Positions 23,493 to 32,842 are shown, counted from the stretch's first letter. The stretch: DNA of 40,374 bases from Verrucomicrobium sp. BvORR106 (GCF_000739655.1 NZ_BATR01000151.1:1-40374), one strand, 5' to 3'. Program-made: numbers and translations. Notes: generated by a model not told the origin, from the letters alone.

Positions 23493-24743
23493 ATGCGCCT
23501 GCTCCCCACTCTCGTCTCGGGCCTCGCTTTCTCTCTTCTGGCCGCCTTCCCTGCATGGGCTGCTGAGTCAGACTGGCCGCAGTTTCATGGTCCCAACCAC
23601 AACAACACCTCTCCAGAAACTGGTTGGAACAAGGACTGGCCTGCCGATGGGCCAGCCACATTGTGGAAGCTCAACGTCGGCCGCGGTCTGGCCTCGTTTG
23701 CCGTCGTGGGAAACCGCGCCTACACCGCGGGCAATGACGGTGCCGATACGGACACCGTCTGGTGTCTCGATCTGGAGACGGGCAAGGAGGTCTGGAAGCA
23801 CCAATACCCATGCAAAACCGCGGCGCACCTCATGCCCATCGTCCCCTTCGGTCCCGCTGCCACCCCCACCGTGGTGGGCGGCATGGTTTACACCCTGAGC
23901 CGTGAGGGAGATGCCTTGTGCCTCAATGCCGAGACGGGAAAAGTGGTATGGCAGAAGAACCTGCTCAAGGATTTCGGCGGGAAGCGTCCCGTGTATGGCT
24001 ATGCCAGCAGCGTACTCGTGACCTGCGGATACGCATTCTACGATGCTGGAGGAGACACCGGGTCCACTGTCTGCGTGAAAGCGAAAACAGGTGAACCCCT
24101 TTGGTGGGAGGGCAAAGGAGAGGCTGGCTACTCCATGCCCGTCTTCACCAAGTTGGGCGATCAGGACGTCATGCTTTTGTACAAGGGAGAGGCCCTTGTG
24201 GTCCTGGAGCCGATCACCGGGAAAGAGCTGGCCCGCCACGCCACGACCACCCGTGACTTCAGCAACTGCGCCACCCCGTTTGTGGAGGGCAACACCATCT
24301 TCGTCTCCCACACCGGGGCTGAGGGCAGCACCGGACTGGACTTCAAGAACAACACCCTCACCCCCACGTGGAATGAGCGAGACCTCGGCCTGTTGTTCAA
24401 TTCAGGCGTCCCCTGGCAGAAGCATCTCATCGTCTTCAACGACCAGAAGCGCGGCGTCAAAGATCTCCGCTGCGTGGACATGGCCACCGGCAAGCCCAAG
24501 TGGATCTGTGAGGAGATCGACAAAGGCACGGCCATCTTGAGTGATGATCACCTCATCATCCTGACCAGCACCGGCGAGCTCGTGCTGGCCAAGCCCTTGC
24601 CCGAAAAGCTGGACGTCCTCCAGCGCGCCCAGGTGCTGCCCGGCAAGGGCTACGTCCTGCCCGTGCTCAGCCAAGGACGCCTTCTGTGCAAAAACAATGC
24701 CGGGGATGTGGTGTGCCTGGATGTGAAGACTCCGAAACCGTAG
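23493..24743 (+). CDS. Secreted PQQ-type beta-propeller repeat protein
   Basis: 416 residues from the ATG at 23493, which provides the signal peptide RLLPTLVSGLAFSLLAAFP. An in-frame start at 23457 would add 12 non-secretory residues. The mature N-terminus SDWPQFHGPNHNNTSPETG is the usual opening of the large PQQ-like propeller family of Verrucomicrobiota and Planctomycetota. Propeller blades follow as VWCLDLETGKEVWKHQY, LCLNAETGKVVWQKN, VCVKAKTGEPLWWEG, VVLEPITGKELARH, RCVDMATGKPKWICEE and VCLDVKTPKP. These are Trp-docking blades; no enzymatic PQQ-binding residues could be confirmed, so a structural or binding role is more likely than dehydrogenase. It follows the DUF4198-like gene by 84 bp. 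Confidence 0.88.
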   Translation: MRLLPTLVSGLAFSLLAAFPAWAAESDWPQFHGPNHNNTSPETGWNKDWPADGPATLWKLNVGRGLASFAVVGNRAYTAGNDGADTDTVWCLDLETGKEVWKHQYPCKTAAHLMPIVPFGPAATPTVVGGMVYTLSREGDALCLNAETGKVVWQKNLLKDFGGKRPVYGYASSVLVTCGYAFYDAGGDTGSTVCVKAKTGEPLWWEGKGEAGYSMPVFTKLGDQDVMLLYKGEALVVLEPITGKELARHATTTRDFSNCATPFVEGNTIFVSHTGAEGSTGLDFKNNTLTPTWNERDLGLLFNSGVPWQKHLIVFNDQKRGVKDLRCVDMATGKPKWICEEIDKGTAILSDDHLIILTSTGELVLAKPLPEKLDVLQRAQVLPGKGYVLPVLSQGRLLCKNNAGDVVCLDVKTPKP

Positions 24744-24751
24744 CCCTCATA

Positions 24752-24767
24752 CCTCCGTCCAAGGAGG
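24752..24767 (+). terminator. Weak hairpin after the PQQ-propeller gene
   Basis: CCTCC-GTCCAA-GGAGG lies 8 bp after the stop. The stem is only 5 bp and no T-run follows, so termination is uncertain. The rest of the 212-bp gap to 24956 is comparatively AT-rich (24780-24860) and may hold the promoter of the next gene; no convincing boxes were found. Confidence 0.3.
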
Positions 24768-24955
24768 GCGATGTTCGCGGAATCCAATTCGTAAATACAC
24801 CTACAGACATAATCCAACACCCTATCTAAAAACAAGCATTTCGAGCCATTTCCACATCGGACTGGAGACATATAGACTGTCGGGCTCCCCCACTAAGCGC
24901 CCCCTGCTCTCACAGCGGCCGCGCCTCTCTCTTTGTCCCTTACCGCCCCCGGTTC

Positions 24956-27900
24956 GTGCTTAAGCTTCTTCCCTCAAATCCCCCCCAGTCTCAGCTCTCG
25001 CCAGACACTCTCCGACCTCAGCACCGATTTCCCTGCAGCGGCGCATTCGCCAGGCTGCCGTCGCTGCTTTCCATCACGGGAATGGTGTTGGCGTGGACAC
25101 TTGCTCCCTTCCTGCATGGCCAGTCACTGTATTGGGATGCAAATACCTCGGCAGACGCTGCCCAAGATGGCGGCGGCACGTGGAAGGCTGGCACAGGGAT
25201 CAACTGGCTGCCCACCGTCTCCAGCCCCAGCACAGACAACCAAGTCTGGCCGCAGGATCCTACGGGCAGCAGTACCATCGCGATCTTTGGAGCCGGTGGC
25301 GCATTGAGCAGCAGCACGCGCACCATCTCTGTGGACGGCACAGTCACCACCGCAGGATTGGCTTTCCGGGCGATTCAGCTTTCGGGCATTCCAGACTATG
25401 CATACCAGCTCTCGGGCGGCACCATTCAGATCGCCAATGGTGGATTCATTGAGGTCGGTCAAAGCGCCTCAAACACCGCCACGAACTACCGGATTGATGT
25501 AAACTCCGCCATTACCGGGAACAACATCACCCTGCGCAGATCTGTGGGGGCCACGGATCTTGGACTCATCCAGTTCCGCGCCGCGAACGCCTGGACCGGC
25601 ACCCTATCCCTGGAAGGCTCGTTCTTTGTGGACATCCAAAACCTGGCGAGCGTCTCCACCCTGTCTTCGATCAATGTGGGAAATACCGCCACACTCGTCA
25701 TCAACTACGGAAGCGCATCTCCCCTGAACGTTGCCCTCACTCTCTCAGGGATCGGCACCAGTTCCCGCGGTGCAGTTCGCGTGGACCAGTCCCGTACCCT
25801 CAGCGGCCCCATCACTCTGGCTGGCAATACCGGGATTTCGACAGGGTCCGTCGGCGTGGTTGCCACCCTCTCCGGCAACATAGGTGAATCCGGAGGCAGC
25901 CGCACCTTGCAAATCAACACGAACAACACTGCCGGCACAGTCGTGCTCTCAGGAAACAACACCTTTACAGGCGGGGTGGAGATTGTGGCCGGCACGCTGC
26001 GCATGGGCAGCACGGGCGCCCTCAATTCCAGTGCACCCAACCTGGTGATCTTCAGCAACAACACCAACAGCAAAGTACTCGCCCTCAACGGAACCAACAC
26101 GGTTGCCGGTGGTCTCACCAGCAGCGGCGGCACCGGCACCATCACGGTACAGAATTCCAGCACCACGGCGGCGCGCCTCACCATCAATACCGTTCTGCCT
26201 TCGAATGACTTCACCTACGCAGGGGTGATCACAGATGGCGCGGCGAGCGCCGCATTGACTCTTGTGAAAGAAGGATCTGGACGGCAGATCCTGACTGGCA
26301 CAGCCAACACCTACACAGGAGGGACCATCCTAAACGGCGGGGTGCTGCGAATCGCCGCAGACGGCTCACTGGGAGCCCCCCCGGCATCCTTTTCCGCGAG
26401 CAATCTCACCTTCAATGGCGGCACCCTGCAACTGGCCACCTCGATCAACCTGCATGCCAATCGCGGGTTGCTGATTCAAGCTGGAGGCGGCACGCTCGAC
26501 ACCGCAGGAAACAACAGCATCTACAGCGGAACCATCTCCGGCTCGGGCGTGTTTACAAAGGCAGGTACCGGCACCCTCGCCCTGGATAGCGCCAACACCA
26601 TTACAGGAGAGATCCGCGTTGCGGCAGGCACCTTGAGCGTACGTCACAACCAGGCGCTGGGCTCCACTGCCGGAGAAACGAACGTCCTGATAGGAGCACA
26701 CCTGGAACTGCGTGGTGGAGTGACGATTACAGGCGAGAATCTTTCGGTTCCCCACTTGATCGGGAATGAAGGAAACAACACCTGGACGGGGAACGTGCGC
26801 GGCGCGGTGGGCTCCACCCTCACTTTCGAGGCCACCAGCGGAAATCTGCTGGTCGCGGGCAACGTCAATGCCTCGTCTGTGGATGGGGTCGACCACACCT
26901 TCAGCCTCGATGGCGCGTCCACCGGGCAAATTTCCGGGGTCATCTCCAACACCGTTGTCCTGAACAAGTTCGGCACTGGCACCTGGACTCTGAGCGGCAA
27001 CAATGCCATCACAGGCGGCGTGGCGATCAGCGCCGGCACCCTCATCCTGGCTCACGAAAGTGCCCTCAACGCAAAAACAGCCATCACCCTCACCTTTGCC
27101 GCGACAGCTAGTGACAAGACGGTGGTCATCGCCAACCCGGTCGTTCGGGTAGGGGCTCTTAGCACTCTGGGCGGCACAGGCGCGTCCGTCGTGGAGAACG
27201 CTTCCGGTCAGAATGCCACCCTGGTCCGAACGGGGTCAGTCTCAACCACGTTCAGCGGGCTGCTTCGTGACAATGCGGCCGGAGGCCGACTGGGCCTGAC
27301 GATGCTCGGATCTGGAACGCAAAATCTCAATACCGCGCACACTTACACTGGGGACACCACCCTCGCGGGCGGCACTCTGCAGTTGCAATTTGGTGCGGCG
27401 AGCGCCCCCGTTTCTGACATCATCAGTGCCAGTTCCACCCTGGTGGCGGCGGGAGGTCTCTTGATCGTCAATGGCAACACAGACCATGCCGTGAGCCAGA
27501 CCTTCAACGGGCTGCAGGTCACAAAAGGCACCTCGGAGATCTTGCTCCAAACCAGCTCAGGAAGCCCGCAGAACAATCTGCTCAATCTCGGCGCAATCAA
27601 CCGTACGGGAGGTGCCATCAACTTTGTCTTGCCCTCCGGAACCCAGTCCGCCACCAACGGGTACCGCACCACGTCCTCAAACGTCAACGGCATCCTCGGA
27701 GCATGGGCAACCGTGAGTGGAGGAGATTGGGCCACCGTCTCGAATGGCAATATCGTCGCCTACTCTGGCTACACGAACATTACCAACTTCGGCTCTGGAG
27801 CAGGAGCTCTCGCCCCCTTGCCTGACAACGCGGGAGCCAATGTAAAGATCATTGCCGGAGGAACCGGCGGGGCCATTACCCTGGCTGACACCGGCACACT

Positions 27901-30070
27901 GGGGATCACTGAAATAAACACTCTGTACCAGACTGCCACCAATTCAGCGACCATCAGCTTTGGAGGCTCGCCCGCAAACAAAATCCTCCGGTTGGGCGCT
28001 TCAGGTGGTATCATGCTCTCGCTTGATGCAGGCAACCTCACGATTGGCTCCAGCCCTACGGAGCACAGCCAGCTCACGGCAGGCGGAGCAGCTGACACGG
28101 ATGGCGAACTGATCTTTATCAACCGCACCACGGCTGCCGACCCCTCAACGAAGTCGGTCATCACGGTGAATTCAGACATCGTGGACAACGGCACCGGAAA
28201 AGTGTCCGTCTTCAAGCGGGATGGAGGTCTGCTCGTTCTTGCCAGCACAACCAATACTTATTCCGGCACCACCACGATCGCTTCTGGAACGGTCCGCATC
28301 ATGGGAGACGGCAGTTTGGGTGCGGTGCCAGTCTCCGCCGCCGCTGCAAACATCGTTCTGGGTGCTCCAGCAGCGGGTTCGGGCCCAGCGATACTTCAGT
28401 GGGGGGCATCGTTCGCCCTCTCCGCAAATCGGGGCGTGCTTCTGGAAGCCCAGAGCATCTTCGACACGCAGAATTTCCTCGCCAGTGTGAACAGCATCAT
28501 CAGCGGCCTTGGGTCCATCCAAAAGGATGGTACCGGCACATTGACACTGAATGGAGCCAACACTTACGCTGGCATCACAAATGTAAGCGTGGGCACGCTC
28601 GTTGCTGGCCACAATCTGGCCCTGGGTACAACCGAAGGAGGCACGTTTGTTTCTTCCGCTGCCATCCTCCGCCTGTCCAACGGAGTGACGATCGCCAGTG
28701 AAGCACTCACCATTTCAGGTACAGGAAGCAATAACAATGGGAATCTACAGACCGTGGCGGGCACCACGGAGAATGTCACTCGTGCAACTTGGGCCGGGGA
28801 CATCACCATCAACAATGACAATGCGCGGTTAGGCACCGCCGAATACGGTCAACTCACTGTCAGCGGCACGATCAAGAGTGGTCTAGGCAACAATCTCGGG
28901 ATCTCCGCTCACACCACAGACGGCGTTGTCATCCTTTCAGGAGCCAATACCTATGCCGGATCCACCAGCGTTGTGCGGGGAACTTTGCGTCTCGGTCGCC
29001 ACGATGCCCTGCCCACCGGTACGGTCCTCAACGTTCATTCCTCGGACCTCACGACGGACATGGCAGCGTTCGACTTGGCCGGATTTAATCAGACGGTGAG
29101 CGGACTGAGCAGCGAGCAAAGGAGCAACACCTCCAACTCTGCCTTTAAGACAACGGTGACCAACAGCTCCGGCAACGTCGCCACCCTCACGGTCAACCAG
29201 ACCACCGACCGCGTGTACTACGGCGAGATCACTGGATCCCTGAACCTGGTGAAGACAGGAACAGGCAAACTCACCCTGGAGACCCAACCGCAGGCCCTGA
29301 CCAACTCCTACACGGGCAAGACCACAGTCGCTGGCGGAACCCTGGCCCTGAGCGGCACGGGCAACATCGACGGCAGTACCTGGGTGCAAATCGACTCCAA
29401 TGCAGCACTCAGCCTGACCGGCCGCACCAGCGGAAACTATGAGATGATCAACAAGGTGATCTCCGGCACCGGCAGGGTCGAGGGCACACTCATTGTGCGC
29501 GGGACCAGCGTCATCCGCCCCGGCAGCACAGGCGCAGGCGGCACGGCAGCGGATGCGGGCGCAGGGTTCGGTGAGTTAACATTTGAGAACGTCATCATCC
29601 ACCCCTATTTCGCCCAGGGAACGCCCCGCCTGGAGATGCAACTCGGCGGCACCACCAGCAACCTCGGCAATCCTCTCGCCGCCGGCAATGCCTCCTATTT
29701 CTCCACTGCCGATTCTGGTGGCCTCTACGACACCCTCCAGGTGAACGGCACGCTGGGGCTGAATGACAACACTCTCATCCGTGTCACTTATGGCAGTGGC
29801 TACACCGCAGGATGGGGAGATGTCTTCAACCTCCTCGACTGGACAATCCTGAACCTCAATGGCGACGGTCCCGACAACGCCGGACCGTTTACCCTGGCCA
29901 GTCTCGACCTCTCTAGTATGACGCTGTCTGACGGTAATTTCTGGGCAACGGACAAGTTCATCTCCGACGGGATCATCTACGTGGCTCCGGAGCCTTCACG
30001 GATGCTGCTGACGTTCGGCGGTCTCGCCGCCCTCACGCTCCGTCGTCGCCGCCGTTCCTCCCCTGTATGA
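24956..30070 (+). CDS. Giant autotransporter-associated beta-strand repeat protein with PEP-CTERM anchor
   Basis: 1704 residues if started at the GTG at 24956. The hydrophobic signal (SLLSITGMVLAWTLAPFLHG) starts near residue 37; an ATG at 25082 would cut into it, so an upstream non-ATG start is preferred, with uncertainty. The mature start SLYWDANTSADAAQDGGGTW is a common opening of these beta-helical passengers. At least nine NNTYTGG-type units are visible, including NNTFTGGVEIVAGTLRMG, ANTYTGGTILNGGVLRIA, TNTYSGTTTIASGTVRIMG and ANTYAGSTSVVRGTLRLG. An ILGAWATVSGGDWATV module (about 920) is shared with the 1277-residue protein. The end is APEPSRMLLTFGG-RRRRR, a PEP-CTERM variant with Ser for Gly. 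Likely a surface or matrix fibre; ligand unknown. Confidence 0.92.
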   Translation: MLKLLPSNPPQSQLSPDTLRPQHRFPCSGAFARLPSLLSITGMVLAWTLAPFLHGQSLYWDANTSADAAQDGGGTWKAGTGINWLPTVSSPSTDNQVWPQDPTGSSTIAIFGAGGALSSSTRTISVDGTVTTAGLAFRAIQLSGIPDYAYQLSGGTIQIANGGFIEVGQSASNTATNYRIDVNSAITGNNITLRRSVGATDLGLIQFRAANAWTGTLSLEGSFFVDIQNLASVSTLSSINVGNTATLVINYGSASPLNVALTLSGIGTSSRGAVRVDQSRTLSGPITLAGNTGISTGSVGVVATLSGNIGESGGSRTLQINTNNTAGTVVLSGNNTFTGGVEIVAGTLRMGSTGALNSSAPNLVIFSNNTNSKVLALNGTNTVAGGLTSSGGTGTITVQNSSTTAARLTINTVLPSNDFTYAGVITDGAASAALTLVKEGSGRQILTGTANTYTGGTILNGGVLRIAADGSLGAPPASFSASNLTFNGGTLQLATSINLHANRGLLIQAGGGTLDTAGNNSIYSGTISGSGVFTKAGTGTLALDSANTITGEIRVAAGTLSVRHNQALGSTAGETNVLIGAHLELRGGVTITGENLSVPHLIGNEGNNTWTGNVRGAVGSTLTFEATSGNLLVAGNVNASSVDGVDHTFSLDGASTGQISGVISNTVVLNKFGTGTWTLSGNNAITGGVAISAGTLILAHESALNAKTAITLTFAATASDKTVVIANPVVRVGALSTLGGTGASVVENASGQNATLVRTGSVSTTFSGLLRDNAAGGRLGLTMLGSGTQNLNTAHTYTGDTTLAGGTLQLQFGAASAPVSDIISASSTLVAAGGLLIVNGNTDHAVSQTFNGLQVTKGTSEILLQTSSGSPQNNLLNLGAINRTGGAINFVLPSGTQSATNGYRTTSSNVNGILGAWATVSGGDWATVSNGNIVAYSGYTNITNFGSGAGALAPLPDNAGANVKIIAGGTGGAITLADTGTLGITEINTLYQTATNSATISFGGSPANKILRLGASGGIMLSLDAGNLTIGSSPTEHSQLTAGGAADTDGELIFINRTTAADPSTKSVITVNSDIVDNGTGKVSVFKRDGGLLVLASTTNTYSGTTTIASGTVRIMGDGSLGAVPVSAAAANIVLGAPAAGSGPAILQWGASFALSANRGVLLEAQSIFDTQNFLASVNSIISGLGSIQKDGTGTLTLNGANTYAGITNVSVGTLVAGHNLALGTTEGGTFVSSAAILRLSNGVTIASEALTISGTGSNNNGNLQTVAGTTENVTRATWAGDITINNDNARLGTAEYGQLTVSGTIKSGLGNNLGISAHTTDGVVILSGANTYAGSTSVVRGTLRLGRHDALPTGTVLNVHSSDLTTDMAAFDLAGFNQTVSGLSSEQRSNTSNSAFKTTVTNSSGNVATLTVNQTTDRVYYGEITGSLNLVKTGTGKLTLETQPQALTNSYTGKTTVAGGTLALSGTGNIDGSTWVQIDSNAALSLTGRTSGNYEMINKVISGTGRVEGTLIVRGTSVIRPGSTGAGGTAADAGAGFGELTFENVIIHPYFAQGTPRLEMQLGGTTSNLGNPLAAGNASYFSTADSGGLYDTLQVNGTLGLNDNTLIRVTYGSGYTAGWGDVFNLLDWTILNLNGDGPDNAGPFTLASLDLSSMTLSDGNFWATDKFISDGIIYVAPEPSRMLLTFGGLAALTLRRRRRSSPV

Positions 30071-30103
30071 AGGCCCGCGCCACTCCCGATAGGCGCGTTG
30101 TAT

Positions 30104-30132
30104 TTGACACCCTACTTCACTGCGAGTATCTA
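30104..30132 (+). promoter_or_regulatory. Candidate sigma-70 promoter upstream of the MATE leader
   Basis: A perfect -35 box TTGACA (30104-30109), a 17-bp spacer and TATCTA (30127-30132) in the -10 position, matching only the first three consensus bases. Transcription would begin near 30139, just before the nested hairpin. Confidence 0.35.
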
Positions 30133-30143
30133 GAAACCTCCAT

Positions 30144-30219
30144 GAACTCCTCCCGCCTCCGTCATGATCGCTCCCCGGCCACGAAGCCGGTCGGCATCAT
30201 GGAGCCTGGATGGGAGTTC
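30144..30219 (+). ncRNA. Candidate structured leader RNA or small RNA before the MATE gene
   Basis: Three nested stems can form: GAACTCC (30144-30150) with GGAGTTC (30213-30219); CTC plus CATGAT (30157-30168) with ATCATG plus GAG (30196-30204); and CCGGC (30175-30179) with GCCGG (30186-30190) around a CACGAA loop. A terminator follows at 30254-30290 and the MATE ATG is at 30351. The layout could be a transcriptional attenuator or a riboswitch-like leader, or a free small RNA of about 150 nt. I do not recognise a known riboswitch consensus. Confidence 0.4.
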
Positions 30220-30253
30220 TAGTTGGCGCATTTCGTCGTCTCGCGATTTCTCT

Positions 30254-30290
30254 CCCACCGGCCCCAGATCACAGGGCGGTGGGTTTTTTT
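30254..30290 (+). terminator. Intrinsic terminator 61 bp before the MATE start
   Basis: CCCACC and GCCC pair with GGGC and GGTGGG across a one-base bulge, followed by seven T. It is 184 bp past the stop of the giant PEP-CTERM gene and ends 60 bp before the MATE ATG. It may end the upstream transcript, or attenuate the MATE leader. Confidence 0.75.
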
Positions 30291-30350
30291 GTGCCTGCCG
30301 TCGGCATTTCTCCCCAGTCCCTTCTCAAAAAAACTTCACGGCAGTCGCAT

Positions 30351-31793
30351 ATGTTACCCGCTTCCCCTTCATCAACTCATACCAGCCTGCAACCTGGCCC
30401 GCCTTGGCCATCGTTTGCCAAGGAGCTTCTGGCAACGTTCTCCCTGGCCAGCCCCATGATCGCCGGGCAGGTGGGCCAGATGCTCCTCGGCATCTCAGAT
30501 ACCGTCATGATCGGTCGCCTGGGCGTGAATGAACTGGGTGCCGCAACATTGGCGAACACCCTTGTCATCGTGCCCTTTGTGCTGGGCATCGGTCTCCTGT
30601 CGTCGATCTCGGTCCGCGTGTCCCAGGCCCACGGTGCAAACAGGCCGGAAGACGCGCGTCGCGCCGTCCGCCATGGCACCTGGATGTCGCTCGTCTTCGG
30701 CGTGCTCACGCTTCTGAGCGCCATCGCCATCATCCCCTTCCTAGGCTGGCTCAACCAGCCTGCGGAGGTGATCCAGCTCACGCCTACCTTCCTTGTCATC
30801 ATCGCCGCGTCGTTGATCCCCGCCTTCATCACCATGGCGTGGAAGAATCATGCGGATGCGCTGAATCACCCCTGGCCACCCTTCTACATCATGCTCGGCG
30901 GGGTGTTTCTGGACATCTGGCTGAACTGGCTGCTCATCTGGGGGCACTGGGGCATGCCCGCGCTCGGCATGGAAGGGGCCGCCATCTCTACGCTGATCGC
31001 CCGTGTGCTCACTACCATCGGTCTTTACCAGTGGCTGCGCCGTTCGCCCAAGGTCAATGCCTGGACGCCCCGACTCTGGTGGGCGAGGTGTGAGCGGGCC
31101 ACGTTCAAGAGCCTCCTGGCCATTGGCTTCCCCGCCAGCCTGCAACTGCTGACGGAGGTCGGTGCCTTCGCCGCGTGCACCATCTTGATTGGCACCCTGG
31201 GCGCAGTCCCCCTGGCCGCTCACCAGGTGGCCATCAACTGTGCAGGCTTCGCCTTCATGGTCCCGCTCGGGGTGGCCATGGCCATCACGGTGCGTGTGGG
31301 AGAGATCGTGGGGGCCCGGCAGCAGGCCCGCCTTCACCGCGTCCTGGCCGGTGGCTGGTTCTTCTCCACCGCGTTCATGACCTGCTCCATGATCCTGTTC
31401 TTCACCTTTGGCCGGGAAATTGCCGCCCTCTTTGGCGATAACACCGGGGTGCAGGCCATCGCCGCACGCTTGCTCATCGTGGCAGGCTTCTTCCAGCTTG
31501 TAGATGGCATCCAGGTGGTTTCCGCCTTTGCCCTCCGTGGGGTGAATGATGTGCGTCTCCCGGCCTGGATCGCCTTTGCTGCCTACTGGATCGTGGCCGT
31601 GCCCCTGGGTTATTTCCTCGGGTTGCGGTGCGGCTGGGGTGCAGAAGGCATGTGGACCGGCCTCGCGGCGGGCCTGGGTGTGGCAGCCGTGGTGCTGGCA
31701 TACCGGAGCTGGCTGCTCCTGGCGCCGCCTCGCGATGCCTCGGGTGCCAAGGTCCTCGACGAGTCCCAAGGTGCCCCACCTGAGCCCGCGTAA
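30351..31793 (+). CDS. MATE-family multidrug/cation antiporter
   Basis: 480 residues from the ATG at 30351. The frame is open upstream, but that part runs through the terminator and is not coding. The first transmembrane segment holds the family signature LASPMIAGQVGQMLLGISDT with VMIGRLGVNELGAATLAN. About 12 membrane helices follow in two homologous halves; the second opens near IGFPASLQLLTEVGAFAACT with LIGTLGAVPLAAHQVA. These are NorM/DinF-type features of Na+- or H+-coupled efflux of cationic drugs or metabolites; the substrate cannot be told from sequence. The C-terminus is a short hydrophilic tail. It is possibly controlled by the structured leader and terminator upstream. Single gene, followed 43 bp later by a coiled-coil protein. 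Confidence 0.93.
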   Translation: MLPASPSSTHTSLQPGPPWPSFAKELLATFSLASPMIAGQVGQMLLGISDTVMIGRLGVNELGAATLANTLVIVPFVLGIGLLSSISVRVSQAHGANRPEDARRAVRHGTWMSLVFGVLTLLSAIAIIPFLGWLNQPAEVIQLTPTFLVIIAASLIPAFITMAWKNHADALNHPWPPFYIMLGGVFLDIWLNWLLIWGHWGMPALGMEGAAISTLIARVLTTIGLYQWLRRSPKVNAWTPRLWWARCERATFKSLLAIGFPASLQLLTEVGAFAACTILIGTLGAVPLAAHQVAINCAGFAFMVPLGVAMAITVRVGEIVGARQQARLHRVLAGGWFFSTAFMTCSMILFFTFGREIAALFGDNTGVQAIAARLLIVAGFFQLVDGIQVVSAFALRGVNDVRLPAWIAFAAYWIVAVPLGYFLGLRCGWGAEGMWTGLAAGLGVAAVVLAYRSWLLLAPPRDASGAKVLDESQGAPPEPA

Positions 31794-31836
31794 GGGAGAA
31801 AGTGACCCGGCATTTTCACGCACAGCTCCTTGAATA

Positions 31837-32826
31837 ATGCGCCATGCCGTTCGTCTGAACGGCATGGACCTCTCTTCCACTGCGCGCACCGGCCGGGGCC
31901 AAGTCACCGCCTGGAATCCTCTGCCCGAGAATGCCGTGTACCGCATTTCCAGTCGCGACGACGAGCCTCTCCCGCCGATTCGCCGCAAGGTTCACCGCGA
32001 CATCCCACGTGGCCCTTCTCGCAAGAGACCCGCCACCGCCACCCTCTGCAACATCGCGGCGTGGGTAGTCGCCGCCACTTTGCTGGGGACCACTGCCTGG
32101 AAGCTCCAGGCCTCACAAACCCAGACCGCGGCACTCACCCATGAAGTCACCTCCCTGAAGGCAACCTTGGGTGACCACCTTAAGAAGCTGGAAGGCACCC
32201 AGGCCAGCCTCAGCGTTGCCGAAGAAGAACGGGGTGCCATGATCACTGCCCTGCGCCACTCCATCCTCAAACAGGAAGACTTGCGCGATGATGCCGACAA
32301 CTGGCGTCTGCGTGTCGGTCAGGAAGTGGCAGACAAGACCAAAGCCGTCGCCTCCTGGGCGGCCTACGGCGATCAACTGGCCAACGTTGTGCAGCAGACC
32401 AATGCACTGCGTGATTCTGAACACGAAGAAGCGACCCAGCAACTCACCACCCTGGAGACCAAGACCACGCAACTTTCCCAGGCGAATCAAAACCTGGCAA
32501 ACACCGCGGCAGAATGGGAAGCCAACGCCCGCCAACTGGCCGGAGACAACCGGAATCTCCAGCAGGAGCTGGAACGCACCCAGTCTTGTGTGGCCCATCT
32601 GGAAGGTCAAAACCGCGACCTCTGCAGCCGCAACAATCAACTCTTGTCCGATGTCCTGAACTTGAACTCCTGCATCAGTGGACTGCGCTCCACCATCTGC
32701 CAGTTGGAAGCCCGCATCCGCTGCCTGGAGTCGGAACTGTCCCAAGTGCGCAGCAATGCGAGCAACAGCAATTCAGGCAGCAGCAACGGCAACGATTCTG
32801 GCCATCCTCGCGGACGGTCGAGATAG
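31837..32826 (+). CDS. Membrane-anchored coiled-coil protein of unknown function
   Basis: 329 residues from the ATG at 31837; an alternative ATG at 31864 removes nine residues. A basic N-terminal segment (PIRRKVHRDIPRGPSRKRP) precedes one membrane helix at about 69-90 (TLCNIAAWVVAATLLGTTAW). Residues 95-305 are a long coiled coil rich in Gln, Leu, Asn and Glu (LTHEVTSLKATLGDHLKKLE, QLTTLETKTTQLSQANQNLA, LQQELERTQ). It carries five cysteines between about 250 and 295, suggesting disulfides if exported. The tail is Ser/Asn/Gly-rich. Topology by positive-inside places the coiled coil outside the cytoplasm. No family was recognised. The first codons contain a perfect 11-bp hairpin that covers the second ATG. 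Confidence 0.8.
   Translation: MRHAVRLNGMDLSSTARTGRGQVTAWNPLPENAVYRISSRDDEPLPPIRRKVHRDIPRGPSRKRPATATLCNIAAWVVAATLLGTTAWKLQASQTQTAALTHEVTSLKATLGDHLKKLEGTQASLSVAEEERGAMITALRHSILKQEDLRDDADNWRLRVGQEVADKTKAVASWAAYGDQLANVVQQTNALRDSEHEEATQQLTTLETKTTQLSQANQNLANTAAEWEANARQLAGDNRNLQQELERTQSCVAHLEGQNRDLCSRNNQLLSDVLNLNSCISGLRSTICQLEARIRCLESELSQVRSNASNSNSGSSNGNDSGHPRGRSR
31842..31867 (+). promoter_or_regulatory. Perfect hairpin overlapping the start region of the coiled-coil gene
   Basis: CCATGCCGTTC (31842-31852), loop GTCT, GAACGGCATGG (31857-31867): 11 perfect pairs. The ATG at 31864 lies in the 3' arm and would be hidden when the RNA is folded. There is no T-run, so it is a poor terminator for the MATE gene. 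Confidence 0.55.
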
Positions 32827-32842
32827 AAATCCGGCGCCATAG

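Noticed and set aside
30144-30219. Guanidine-II (mini-ykkC) riboswitch, because of an ACGA loop
   Set aside because: That class needs two hairpins with ACGR loops; only one is present, so the match is not supported.
31842-31867. Intrinsic terminator of the MATE gene
   Set aside because: The stem is perfect but no T-run follows, and it lies within the start region of the next gene.
30741-31988. 415-codon minus-strand open frame over the MATE gene
   Set aside because: It is antisense to a clear 12-helix transporter and its translation is hydrophilic low-complexity sequence.
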